DNA from: Astrothelium macrocarpum
Lineage: Eukaryota > Ascomycota > Dothideomycetes > Trypetheliales > Trypetheliaceae
Direction: 5' to 3'
Assembly (NCBI GenBank): GCA_021030915.1
Contig: JAGEMR010000035.1
Location: forward strand, 186,001-250,000
Length of the DNA stretch: 64,000 nt
Every line of letters begins with the position of its first letter. The first letter of the stretch is position 1. Below the pieces are notes generated by a model that was not told the DNA's origin, ran no database searches, and saw only the letters and a list, made by a program, of their open reading frames with translations. The position numbers and the translations under genes are program-made. Shown piece after piece: positions 1 to 11,849 of this stretch.

Positions 1-585
1 AAAGAAGTTGCAATGAATACTGACGAAGGCCAACAATCGTAGACAAATCGGCATTTGATGAATAGTATGAGAATGTACGAGAAATGTGATGTTTTTCAAT
101 CTCAGAAAATTTAATTCACATTCCAATAGTTCGGTCAATGCCCAGATACAATCATGCTGGGATATCGCTTTGATACAACTGAATCTGCACCTACCTCATA
201 GAGCACTGTTGTTGGCCCACTTACCTCAGAGCGTTGGTGACTGCCGGTTTACCATGTTCGGTTTGCCTTGACTCTCGACTCCTGCCCAGCAATTACGCGT
301 TGATGCCATCTTCCGGCTATCAACAAGGAAGTCGCATAGCTTCTCGTCTTGATGGCTGCTGCACCGTAAACATTCGTTCAAATGGGTATATCAAGCCGCT
401 TTCTCGCCTTTCCCTCCTCTTCTTCTCTCAGACCTCTTTCGACTGTCCATTCCCAGGCACTCCTTCGTCTTTGACTTGATCACATTCCAATTCGGTTTCC
501 TTTATCAAGTTGATTTTTTCTCAAGAGACTGCCTTCAGAAGCCTCTTTAGCCTTTCCACTTCTGCCATTAGTCGAACCATTAAGA
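1..585. other. Intergenic region, no gene seen
   Basis: No reading frame here has a recognisable domain or a convincing splice pattern. The last hundred bases before 586 are C/T-rich on the plus strand, which is common just upstream of fungal start codons and probably belongs to the promoter and 5' UTR of the surface-protein gene that follows. Confidence 0.5.
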
Positions 586-2005
586 ATGGTCCTCAACATG
601 AAGTCGTTGTTCGTGGCGGCTCTTGCTGCTCCAATCATCCAGGCATCCCCAGCAGTAAATGTTTTGCCGCGCCAAGGTACTGAGCCCACTTTCCATCTTT
701 CCCTTCTTACCATTAGAACTCTATTGACCATGATGTTTCTCCTTTGCAGCCTATGGAGCTCCTGCTTCCAACGTCTCAGCTTCAATTGACCCGCCTGCTG
801 ATCCACCCGCTGATCCACCTGCGGATCCTCCTGCTTCTGGTGTCTTGACATCCACCATTTCTGTCATTGAGTATCAACCTGCCATCTCACCTTCCGTTGT
901 CTATACCACGAATGAGGTCACTTCCTATGGATGCCCATCCTCGGTATCAGACTGTCCAGATAGTTCGTCCGCATCCGTAGTCACTTCCACGGTTGCTTTG
1001 ACGACCACTCTCTGTCCACTGACCCTAACAACGTCTTATACGAGTCAAATTACCTATACCCCAGGAACAACTTCTGCCGTGACGTTAGCAACTCCAACCG
1101 TAGCGGATAGCAGCACAGTCATCTCCGAACCCGTGACAGCACCAGGACTTCCGTCGGACTCACTGATCACAAGCTTACCTACGACAGCACCGGGTGTTCC
1201 CTCAGAGTCACTGACCACAAGTTCGCCTCCGACAGCACCGGGTTTGCCATCAGTTTCAGTGATCTCTCAATCGTCGTCGTCAATTCCAACATCCACTGGC
1301 ATTAACAGCACCACAAATGTTCAATCAACCCTTACGAGGTCTCAGACGTCCACTCTCTTCATCACATCATTGCCAGGAATTCCCTTCCCACCAATCAGCT
1401 TGCCTCCTTTGACAAGCAGTGCAACAACCACGTACAGTGCTGCAAATATTACAGCAAGCTCTCCCCCCAGCCAGTCGTCTTCAAGACCCACACCTACTCC
1501 TCCATACCAGAACTCGACAACAGCAACGATCACTGGTCTCAGTTCATCCTCGACAACTGCCACTGGTGCTGGAGATAACTCAACTGCACTGACAATCTCA
1601 AGTGATGCAACTCCAGTACCTACTTCTAGTTCTGGGGACGAGACGTCTACACTCACCATCATCAACGGCACATCGACGTTCTATTCACTGGCCACTATTT
1701 CAGTGGCGCCTACCGGATTCCCTCAAACCTCTGCTGTGTCCGGGGGTTATGGCAGCCCACCATTCTCGGTCACTGAAAGCTTTTCGCTTGGCTCAAATGG
1801 GTCGATAACCGGAACCGGAGATTCTGGGGCTGCAAGTTCGACGAGTCTTGCCGGAGGCATGAGTACAACCGTCAATGCTGGAGGACCGGATGGCAACTAT
1901 ACCGGCACCAGCAAGCCCATTCCTTTCTTCGGCAACGCTCTCAAACGAACCGCACCTCCACCACTTACCTTCATGCTGGCACTCACGTTTGCTGCGCTGC
2001 TATAA
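586..2005 (+). CDS. Ser/Thr-rich secreted protein, probable GPI-anchored cell-wall protein
   Basis: Two exons, 586-676 and 750-2005, joined across a 73-bp GT-AG intron, give about 448 residues. The N-terminus has a secretion signal. The ATG at 598 (MKSLFVAALAAPIIQA) gives a more typical signal peptide than the one at 586, so the true start may be four codons downstream. A short DPPA repeat follows, then a long mucin-like body rich in Ser, Thr and Pro with many N-x-S/T sites and only a few cysteines near the front. The C-terminus ends in a hydrophobic tail (LTFMLALTFAALL) after a small-residue stretch, as expected for a GPI-attachment signal. No catalytic domain is visible. The likely role is a structural or adhesive cell-surface glycoprotein; this is inferred from composition only. 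The intron removes an otherwise in-frame break, which supports the model. Confidence 0.75.
788..835 (+). repeat. 12-bp tandem repeat encoding DPPA x4
   Basis: Four consecutive codon quartets read Asp-Pro-Pro-Ala with third-position variation. They lie just after the signal peptide of the surface protein, and such low-complexity linkers are prone to copy-number change. Confidence 0.85.
1135..1278 (+). repeat. 48-bp minisatellite, three copies, in frame
   Basis: Three adjacent 48-bp units start at 1135, 1183 and 1231. Each begins GACAGCACC and encodes a 16-residue Thr-Ala-Pro-Gly-x-Pro-Ser unit. The first two copies are close and the third is diverged. The length is a multiple of three, so copy-number change would keep the frame. 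Confidence 0.8.
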
Positions 2006-4908
2006 TGGAACACTTTGACCATCTCCTTGGCGACCGACATGGCGACCGACATGACAGTAATATTTATCGCACTTCCCAACTTCAAGTAATGAAACGAAGA
2101 TGTCTTTGATGTTGTTGATTCTTTTTTTGTTCTTTTCCTTCATTTGCTCCACTTGCTGATCACCAAAAGTCATTGACGTTGTTATCTTTCCATGTACATG
2201 TCTTTCTTGTCTCCTCTCTCTTAATGTACCAATGAAGGCTCATGGTAATGAATGGGATGGGTTGATGATTGATGTTGCTCGTTACGCTACCTGCATCTAG
2301 GTCAGACATAGATAGGATAATACAAATTGGACTGACATACTTTTTGACATTCATTCAGAACCTCCGTCCCGCATCGTCTTCTCGTCTTCTCGCATGCTGG
2401 GACCTGCGAATCGCAATCACGTAAATTGCAAGGTTCTCCAGCCATATACCACAGAACTTAACATCGCCTGATAGAAGCGCTAAGACTAGGCATTTGCTCA
2501 TGAGTCGTACAGTTGAGAGCGCGCACGTCGATGATGTAGAAGGGAGGCGTCGGGCATGGAGCGAGCGGCCAATCACTACGAACAAAGAACATCAACATCA
2601 AACAAAATGCATTTCGACCCAAATATTCGTTTTGCCATTCAACTCTCCTTATTATTGAGCGATACCTATGAATGAATATTCGTGCTAAATCACGAGTCGA
2701 TGGTCTATTCCAAGAGGCATTGCTGCTAGACTTCAAACTGCAGTATCCCGTATATTCAAGTCAACACGATTTATCAGCCCCAAAATGAACCCAACCATTT
2801 CTAATTCCAAATCATACCACTTCAAAATGTCTCAAAGCCTACACATCATGCTACCATTCGCGCAGTCTACTGCATCTAATACTACTAGATCTCGATCGAA
2901 GAAACTTCCGGTAAACACTGCAAGACATTTCCCTCCATCCTCTACGACTCACTGTTCATCACTAAATTCCCCCCCAATCCCAAATCATCCATTGCTAAGC
3001 CTTGTCCATCCTTGCCCCTCCCCAAACGTCAGCACTCTCGTCCAGAGAGCCTAAAGCTCGACATGTCGCGAAGGAAGCTGACCACCGGGGCCTGATCAAC
3101 CTCAGCACCCCATCGGACCACTTCCGCCCCTCTCTCACCCTCACCCTCCCGTCCCGCTCCCTAGCTCCAGGAGCACCCCAGATATCTATATGTAGATAAT
3201 CACGGCAGCGCTCCTTCTCAGGCGCGCCAGGCGTGGGGCCATCAGCGCCGTGAGCCCAGACCGGGAAACTTACTAGGAAGGGAGAAAGTCGCGCCATACG
3301 TGTGGCGAGACCTGATTGTCGAGCTCATCTACCTATTGCTGCTGCCTGACAACTACATGGATGAGCAAAGGCACGGAGGAGGGAGATTACGCCGCGGTTC
3401 GAGAGATCAGGAAAATGCTAGATTACTGATAATACACCACGCGTGCCGAGCAAACGCTCTGGGCACAGCCAGCTCGGTGGACAGGGACATTGAACGAACC
3501 ACTTTTTTCTGCAGCTGAACGAACAGACAAAGTCGGCGCTCCGGAACCGCATTATGCCCGACTATTCAAGGCCCCCATGGAGGCATCTTTTTCTGAGCAC
3601 AAATCCCTCTCTCTCGCAGGGAAATCGATTCTTGGCATTTTGCGACATTGATTTGTAAGTCGTCAGCTTTTCGCGAGAGCCAAGGCAAGGACTGCGCGTT
3701 TCCGTGTATGCAGTAGCATATTCGAAGAGGGGTAAGAGTGAGCGAGCGAGCGCGCGTACGCACGCGAGAGAGAGAGGCTTGGACGGTGGGGAGCCAGTGG
3801 GCGTCCCGGCGAGACCAGTTCGTGAAAATGGGGGAAAAACGAGAAGAGCGCTGGCCTGCGACTTCTTATGTTGGGGGTGGGGATTTTTTCTTTTTTTTTT
3901 CCCACATCGTGGCCATTATACGAAGGCTACACGTGGGATTATCGTTTTTTTTTTTTTCTCTGCCAGTTCTGTGACGTCCAGGCCAATGATCTCATATTGC
4001 ATTTCGCAAAAGAAATATCCCTCTCTCCGTCCCGCTGTGAGGAGGAATCCCGACGTGCATCTCGCAACGTCTTCCAACACGCGATGCGCGGGCCGAAACG
4101 CCAGCTAGCCGACCCTCGATAGGTCGAAAAGTTACAATACGGTGTAATCATACAAGGCCGAGCGCTAATCTTTTAGTCTGGTTTCTAATTCTGCCGTCTG
4201 AGGCTCAATTCTCGGGCAAGGGGGACGGTTGCACAGCCGATCACCGATCGTGTTACTCGCGTGGCTTCGCTTCTGCACGCTGCACTATGATTGGTAACGC
4301 TGTTCCCTGCGCGCTGTCTTTTTATTTCCCCCTCCCAATTGTCCGAAAAGCCCTAATTGACGCTCATTTGGGACAGTGGACGATCGCAATCTGTGCTGTT
4401 TCGGAGTTCGGCCGAGCGCGGCAGACGTGTACGATGCAGCGTGAAGGAGATGGAGTCACGAAGGATTTATTGATTTCGTAAACTTTGACGTGATTTAGGA
4501 CTGTTGACGACTTCTGCTGGCTTTTACTAAGGTTCAATCGGCGATTCAGTACAAGGAGAATTTCTGTCCTGTGCAGTAGTGAATATAGTTGTGCAAGTCA
4601 CAAAGGAAGTATGCATGACCTGTCCAAAGCTTCGAGTGAAGCAGTGCAGGAGAGAAAGTTGGGCCTACTTTGAATTAATTCTAAAGAAATATTAAGGAGC
4701 GTGACATTACAAAGGCAATAAACACAAACACCGCCTTCCCAAAACATGCTAATGACAGTTACCCGCTCTATCCTTTCCAAACAATTCCATTCCTGTATCA
4801 GTGACTCAAACACATGAAGCACTGAAGCACATGTACAAGATAACATCGCAAACCAAAATCATTGCTGAGGGAGCGATTACATCATTCTGGTGGTAGATAG
4901 TATGTCTG
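2006..4908. other. Long intergenic region between surface protein and PKS
   Basis: About 2.9 kb with no recognisable gene on either strand. Short frames around 2355-2740 and 2995-3300 show no domain and no consistent splice structure. The proximal part should hold the 3' UTR of the surface protein and the distal part (about 4600-4908) that of the polyketide synthase, which is transcribed towards it. Homopolymer and GA-rich tracts lie in the middle. Confidence 0.5.
3736..3957. repeat. Simple-sequence tracts: GA/GC-rich run and two poly-T runs
   Basis: A purine-rich GAGCGAGCGAG...GAGAGAGAG tract spans about 3736-3776. Nearly pure T runs lie at about 3884-3900 and 3945-3957. They are in non-coding DNA with no gene support on either strand. 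Confidence 0.7.
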
Positions 4909-7900
4909 TCATGAGAGGTTCAAGCCAGACCGGAGCAGACGACCAAGTGTCTCACCATGCTCATCCCGCATCATCGTGAAGTGGTTGCCGTCCATAGTAG
5001 CAAATGTCATGTTCTCTGTGCCAAGAAGTTGACCCCACCCATTGTCGCCAAAGTCGGTACGGTTGTTAAGCAGCCACTTCATCGGCTTGGGATCCTCACC
5101 CTCAGCTGGAGGTGGTTGTGGGTCACCAGGCTTTCCGCAGACACCCTCACGGGCCCAGACAGCATAAGTTGGAACCTGTTGGTTCTTTGCCATGGGTTTG
5201 GGTTCATATTGATCAAGTGCCTTGATAGAGTACTCGAAGTGAGGGAGAAGCCAGCCAGGAGTTCCACCAGGTTTGCCTGTGCCGAGAAGTCCAATAGAGT
5301 CGAAGAAGTGGTGAAGACGGGCTGGAAGAGGCTCGAGAGCGACAGGGCAGGGAGAGTCGATAAGTACGAGCCTTTCGACCTTCTCACCCATGGCTTGAAG
5401 TTGAAGAGCGACTTCGTAGGCAATGACACCTCCGGCAGACCAACCACCAATAACATATGGACCTTGAGGTTGGCGACGCTTCATCTCAGCGAGGTAGATT
5501 GTAGACACACCCTCGATGCCGCAAGTGTATTGAGTAGGGTTCTTCATGAATGGACAGTTGAGACCGTAGACAGCCAAGTCAGGGGAGATGTTGGGAATGG
5601 AGATGTAAGAGGTAGCCGAACCGCTGCCATCTGGAAAGAGAAAAAGCTTCTTGGTGGCGATCTTGGCATTTCCCTGGAGAAGGACGGATGTAGCAGGAGG
5701 AAACTTGGAAATGTCCATGAGTTTGGCATTGACTTTTTCAAGCTCAGGTTCCTTTTGTTTCTTCTCTTGCTTCTTTTCAGTCTTGCTCACCTTCACCTCA
5801 GTCTTGGCCTTGGGCTTTGGTCGCATACCGAGAGCATTCTCAATGTCTTCGATGGTGTCATTGGTGACAAGGAACTCGGATGGAAGATCAATGTTGGTTG
5901 CCTCTCGGAGAGCGCCCAGGATGGTCAAACTCATGAGCGAGTCCATACCCATTTCGGAGAGGGAAGCCTGATCAACAACCTCAGAGATGTCAACACCCAT
6001 CTCCTGGGCAACAATTTGGCGAGCAACACTAACGCCACCTTCGGTAGCAGCAGGTGCCGACTTTTCCTCAACTTCGTCGCCGTTCTCGCTTGGGGCAGAG
6101 CTGGCGGGTGTGCTTGTTTCCTGCTCATCTTGAGATTGCTCGGATTCACTATCAGAGTCATCCTCAGCCTCGGCAGCCGGAGCACTACCGTCGTATTGCG
6201 AGAAGAATTGCTTCATGGCACCAACGGTGGGGAAGTCAGTGAAGAGATTGGGGCTGATTTCGAGGTCAAGATCCTCACGGAACTTTGCGGAGATAGTGAG
6301 AGACAGGAGTGAATCAACGCCAAGGTTTTCAAAAGCGGCACCATCGACAAGCTCAGACATATCAACTTCTGTCTCCTCTGCAATGATCTTCATCACGCGA
6401 GAAGTGATGGTTGAACCACCAGTCTTAGGAGCAGCCTTCTTGGCGGGTTTGGCAGCTTTGGCTGGCTTCGCAGCAGCCTTTGGGGCTTGAGCCAAAGCCA
6501 CAGATTTGGCGGGAGCAGCTTTAGCCGGAGTAGCCCTAGCATTGATGGGAGCGGAAATGGCAGCAGTTTCGCCAGCCTTCTTTGGGGGAGGCAAGAACGT
6601 GTTGAGCAGACGGCGTGGAATTTGTTGGAATTTCAAGCTGTCACAGACCGCCACAACCTCGTCACCCTCGAAGATGTAGATGGAACCGACTGAGACATTG
6701 TTGGGTGCTTCAAGCATGCGAACGTAGTTGCGGTACTTTTTGTCAGCAGACAGTTGCTTTTTAATGCGCATAGCACCCCAACCATGTGAGATGTGAGCAA
6801 ACTGTTCGGAGTCAAAGGCCTCAGAAGCATTGCAAATGAAACCAGCAAGATGGCAAATGCTGTCAACCCAGTATGGAGCGACAGTCCATTCACCATCTTC
6901 CTTTGTAGTCTGGAATTGGATATTCGCAGTTGCCTCACATAGCTTGCCATCGATAACAACGGATTCCATACCACGGAATTTGGGGCCATAATCAACAAAA
7001 GATTTGAACAGCTTGTAGGCCATGGGACGATTGAATTTGTCAGCCTCACCTCTGTCCAACTTTTGCTGCAATTGGTCCATCTGGCTCTGAGCCATGAAGC
7101 TGATGCGATTCCATTCCTCAGTCCAAGATTCCTTATCCTCAAACTTGACGGTACAGTGAGCGTGGTCAATCAGTTTTTTGCCATCAGGAGTGACGCTTCT
7201 ATATTTGAGGAAGGCGCAGCCCTGCTCAAGATCGGCAGTAGCCTCAAGTTCGAAGAACTGTCCTTCGGGAGGAGCTGGCACCTTCGCGATGAAGGGCTTA
7301 CCAACCTCCATCTTACTGACATTGTAACCCTTCTCAGGACCAGAAGGTCGAAGCTCCTTGTACAAGTAGTCTGCAACAGTCATTGCCATATCCATGTAGA
7401 GAGATGATGGGCAAAGAGGAGTCTGGTTGACTTGGTGACCAATGCAAGCAGCGTGGAGTTTGGGCTCGGCAACATTGGAGCGGACAACAACAGTACCAGA
7501 GTTGGCGTGGAGCTCCTCGCGCACAATCTTCTGGCAAGAGGTGGTGGAGAGCTTAGACTTTGGCTCCTCAATAGCGACTGGAGCAGCTGGAGCAGCAGCA
7601 ACCTGTGGAGCCTCTCCTTTGGTGAGTGTCCAGTTGTTGTGGTAGTCGAGCCAGTATTTCTTCTCGTCAAAACTGTAGGTAGGTAGCGGAAGAAGCTCGT
7701 GAGCGTCATTGAACTCCACATGGAATTCATTAAAGTCAATGTATGCGCCCGCAGTGTATAGAGTGCAGATACTGCTAGAAATGGTCTTCCATGGGTCTTC
7801 ACCACGACGAAGAGAAGGAGCAGTCTGGGTAGTGCCAAGCGAAGACTTGACCATGCCAGAGCAAACTGGATGAGCTCCAATCTCAAGCCACGAGGTCTTG

Positions 7901-10900
7901 TCATCAAAAAGTTTCTCCTTTTGACCAGTGGTAAGAGCCGTCAAGAAGTTGACAGTCTCGCGAGCATGGCGAGCAAGGTAATCAGGACCGATGACACCGG
8001 CTTCTCTAATGACCTCACCAGTGAGAGGAGAAAGGACAGGGACCTGCGGCGTGTTGAAGATGACAGACGAAGCAACAGCCTTGAATGGCTCAAGGATGGG
8101 AGTGACCTGAGCAGAGTGGAACGCAAAAGGCACATTGAGCCTCGTAGCCTTGAAGCCTTGGCTACCAAGAGTTTCCTGAGCGGCCTCGACGACTTCACCA
8201 CTACCGCAGAGAACAGTCTCCTCGGGACCGTTAATGCAGGCTATCTCGGTCATGCGAGAGCCAAGCACACTGGAAATGGTCTCGACGCTACCCTTGACAG
8301 CAAGCATTCCGTGAGTGTGAGGGGTGCAGTCAGCTACCAAGAGCTGAGCACGACGGCCAACAAGAAGAACCATGTCGCTGGCAGAGATGACACCAGCAAC
8401 GTGGAGCGCCGCATATTCACCCAAGCTGTGGCCAATGACGGCAACAGGAGTGACGCCCCAAGAAGCCCACATGCGAGCAAGGGCAACCTGGATACAAGCC
8501 ATTCCAAGCTGGACAACAACTGGTGACAGAGTCTGAACATCAGTACCATCGAGAAGAGGGATGAATGATGGAAGACCCTGAATGCGAGCAAGGTTGTCGA
8601 GCGAGTCAATGTCAGCCTTGAAAGACTTGAGGTCGTTGTAGAGGGCCTTGCCGAGAGCAGTGTACTGCGATCCTTGACCAGTGAAAGTAAAGGCAACTTT
8701 AGTTGGGATCATCGGCACAGGGCTGTAGGAGTCCTTCAACTGCGACTGAAGTGAGTCATTGACCCGGGAAATATCAGCCAACGAGAATGCAACACGATAA
8801 TTGTGTTGAATGCGACGTGCAGTCGTGGTGTAGGACAAGCTGGGAAGGGTAGCCTCTGGGGTATCCTTGATAAACTCCTGAAGACGCTGAATGTTTCGCT
8901 TGAGTGAGGCGATAGATCGTGCAGACACTGTGACTGGGAGAGTGCCTCGTGGGTCCACAGCCTTGGGAGCCTCACGTAGGGGACCATCCTCAAGAAGGAT
9001 GGCAGTGTTACCACCTGCAGCCGAAAAGTTGTTCAAGAAAATCTTGCGCTTTTCAGCACCATGACGGGGAAAGTCGACAGCGGAGGTAGAGATGTGAACA
9101 TTACGGTCTTTCAAGTCCTTGGGGAAAGTTTGGTTGATCTGACCCTTGATACCAACATTTGCGGGAATGGCATTTTTCTTGAACATCATCATAACCTTGA
9201 TCAAGGAGTTGATGCCGGATGCAGCCTCACCGTGACCAATATTGGCTTTGACAGCACCCAAGTGAAGAGTTTGCTCGGGCCGTCGTTGACGGTTGCGAGG
9301 AGCAAAGGCGTTGGTGACCGAAGTCATTTCGATACCATCACCAGCTTGAGTACCAGTACCGTGCATTTCTACGTAGGAAATGTCATGAGCATCGACACCA
9401 GCATTGGCAAGCACCCTCTTGTAAAGGAACTCTTGAGCACCCGCATGCGGGTGGGTGATTGAAACCGCTTCGGCGGAATGGTTGGTGGCCGCACCAAGAA
9501 TACATCCAAGGATGTTGTCTTTGTCAGCGATGGCATCCTCGTAACGTTTGAGAACGACAGTACCGCAACCATCACCACGGCAGTATCCGTCAGCGTTGTT
9601 GTCGTAAGTCTTGCAGCTACCAGTCTTGGACAAGAACTGACCCTTGCTAAGACCAGAGAAAATGTCCGGATTGGTTAGGACATTGAGACCACCAGCGCAA
9701 GCAGTATCACAGTCGCCCGCCCACAACGATGTACAAGCCAGTTGAACAGCGGCGAGGGAAGACGAGCAAGCAGTGTCAATGCTATAAGACGGACCACTGA
9801 ACTTGAAGTAGTAGTTGATACGACCTGGTGCGAAAGCTCGGACACCACCCGTAATAAAGTAAGTATCGACATTTTCAGCAGCATTGATTTCACGCCAGTC
9901 ATCGGAAGTCTGACCATAAAAGGTTCCGATACGGTGGAGCTTTGTGGAGGGGGTCCGGTTGGGAACATAGCCAGACATTTCGAGAGCCTCGTAGGCTGTC
10001 ACCAAAGCCAAACGACCCATGGGATCGGTTTGGGCAGCTTCACGAGGAGACATGTTGAAGAATCTGGGATCGAAAAGGCCAGGTTCATCGATGAAGCATC
10101 CGTAGGGAGTATGGGATTTGTTCTTTCCCTTGCCAGAAGGATCGCAGTGAGCCTTGGCATCGAAACGGTCCGAGGGAACTTCGCGGTGAACGTCCAATCC
10201 CTTCATGAGAAGATCCCAGAGAGCCTCGTGACTGGCAGCGCTTGGGAAGCGACCAGCCATACCGACAATGGCAATTTTGTCGTTTTGAGTTTTGCCCAGG
10301 ACCTCGTCAGACGGAGAAGCCCAAGAAGACTGGTCCTTGACGGTAACCACAGATTGGCCACCGGCCCTTAGAGCAGACACGAGGCTGTTGGCGACATTGG
10401 TAGTGCCAATTGCTGTGACTGTGCACTCGCTCTGGCTCTTGGTAGTAACCTGGGAGACACACTCCTCGAGCAAGTAATCCCAGCGGACGGGGAGTTGAAG
10501 GATTTCGCGGAGAGCGAGCTCGACAAGCTCAAGAGCATCAGTTGCTGTGTGGCATTTGCCTGTGGTTGCAGAATGCATCAGAGTTGCAGGTCTGAATTGC
10601 TTGAGCACCTCACGAGTCTCTTCATCGAGGATTCGTTCGATGTCAGCATCGCTATAGAGGTGTGGCGCATGATATGGGGCATAGACTGGAATCTGCACGC
10701 GGTGGTTTTTCTTCAAAGCGTCACATTCAGAAAATACGCGTTTCAAAGTGGAGGGAGGACCCGAAATGGTAACGGCCATAACACTGACAGCGCTAACGTA
10801 GGCCTGGCTTGTAGCAGCGATACCCTTTTCCTTGTGGAATCGGTCTAGGGCATCTTTGGCGCCTTGCTCTGAAGTACCAGTCACAATCGTCGACCAGGTC

Positions 10901-11444
10901 TCTCGAGCATTGGAGACCTGCTCAAGCGCGTATTTGGCGGTTCCCGTGATATTGCCAGCTCTAAAGGCAATCTTGACTGCTTCAATACCAAGAGCAATGA
11001 GCTCGGTCAAAGAACGAGCAGAAGCAATGGCAGCACCAGCCAAAAGACCGGTACAAAGACCAATGATGCGGGTATTGGCCGCATTGGGAAGCTCGGTAGG
11101 ATGCTCCGAGTAATATCTAAAAAACTTAGCCATGATTTCAAAACACATTGATTTGGATAATCTTACCCAATAAAGTGTGCTAGCTGAGCTACTGTGACTA
11201 GACAGCTTTCGAGCTGTGGAACTTTGTTGCCCTTCTCGACGTAGGCCTCGACAAGGTGGCTGACAGTCAAGAAGTCGGGAATGGTGCTCCGGATAGTTTT
11301 GGGAAGCTTCTTGGTTTCGTCCCTGAGAGCCGCACTAACTTGATCCAAGAAGGTCTGGAGCAGAGCATTCTCCTTACGGTTGACAACCTTTCTGAGAAGG
11401 GAAGTCTGATCCGCGGTCTGGTCTCCGAATAAAAGGACATTCAT
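4909..11444 (-). CDS. PKS1: Non-reducing polyketide synthase, DHN-melanin type (SAT-KS-AT-PT-ACP-ACP-TE)
   Basis: Two exons, 11444-11167 and 11116-4909, flank a 50-bp GT-AG intron and give 2161 residues. The start is the ATG at 11444 (MNVLLFGDQT), a typical opening for this family. Domains in order: SAT with GLCTG (Cys114); ketosynthase with DTACSSS (Cys543), HGTGT (His678) and KANIGHG (His721); malonyl transferase with GQGSQ near 906 and GHSLG (Ser990); product template with His1320 and Asp1511; two acyl carriers with attachment Ser1695 and Ser1819; thioesterase/Claisen cyclase with GGWSAGG (Ser1986). Acidic and Lys/Ala-rich linkers flank the carriers. All catalytic residues I looked for are present. 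Family knowledge says such enzymes make 1,3,6,8-tetrahydroxynaphthalene or a longer precursor. The nearby AYG1-like gene leaves open which chain length this one makes. The rest of the melanin set lies upstream, at higher coordinates. Confidence 0.95.
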
Positions 11445-11777
11445 GACGGGCAGACTTGTCACGTTATGAAGTTCGATATAAATGAGTAATACGGAGGTAG
11501 ACGGAAAAGGAGAGAATCAAGGCTGCTGCTGGAACAGCTAGAATATCTGTGGATTCTGCAGAGAGACTTGAGTATGTCGTCTGAATTGGAATGAGAGTTT
11601 CGATACTACGGGGAAGGATCCTTCAATGAGAGATGTTACAACTAGATCTCTTAGATCTGCAAATTAAACAGAAAATGGAATAGAGTGAGGGTGAATCCTG
11701 GGTAGTAGGCCAAACAACCCGAGGAAATGGAAAGGCGTGGTATGAGGAACAAACATCTGGGGATGGAGCAAGCTGGG

Positions 11778-11823
11778 TATATTTGTATCCAAGGGTGATT
11801 TACAATCACCACATAGCAATTGG
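11778..11823 (-). promoter_or_regulatory. Putative CCAAT and TATA-like elements of the PKS promoter
   Basis: On the minus strand a CCAAT pentamer (ATTGG at 11819-11823) is followed about 35 bp downstream by an AAATATA box (11778-11784). This would put transcription start roughly 300 bp before the PKS start codon. Both motifs are short and could occur by chance. I saw no established binding site for the melanin regulator. Confidence 0.3.
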
Positions 11824-11849
11824 AGCTGAGATCGATCGATGACAGGCCA

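Noticed and set aside
4957..6312. 451-residue plus-strand frame antisense to the PKS, with further long antisense frames to 11113
   Set aside because: They mirror the PKS coding strand, have no domains and arise from codon bias in a long conserved gene.
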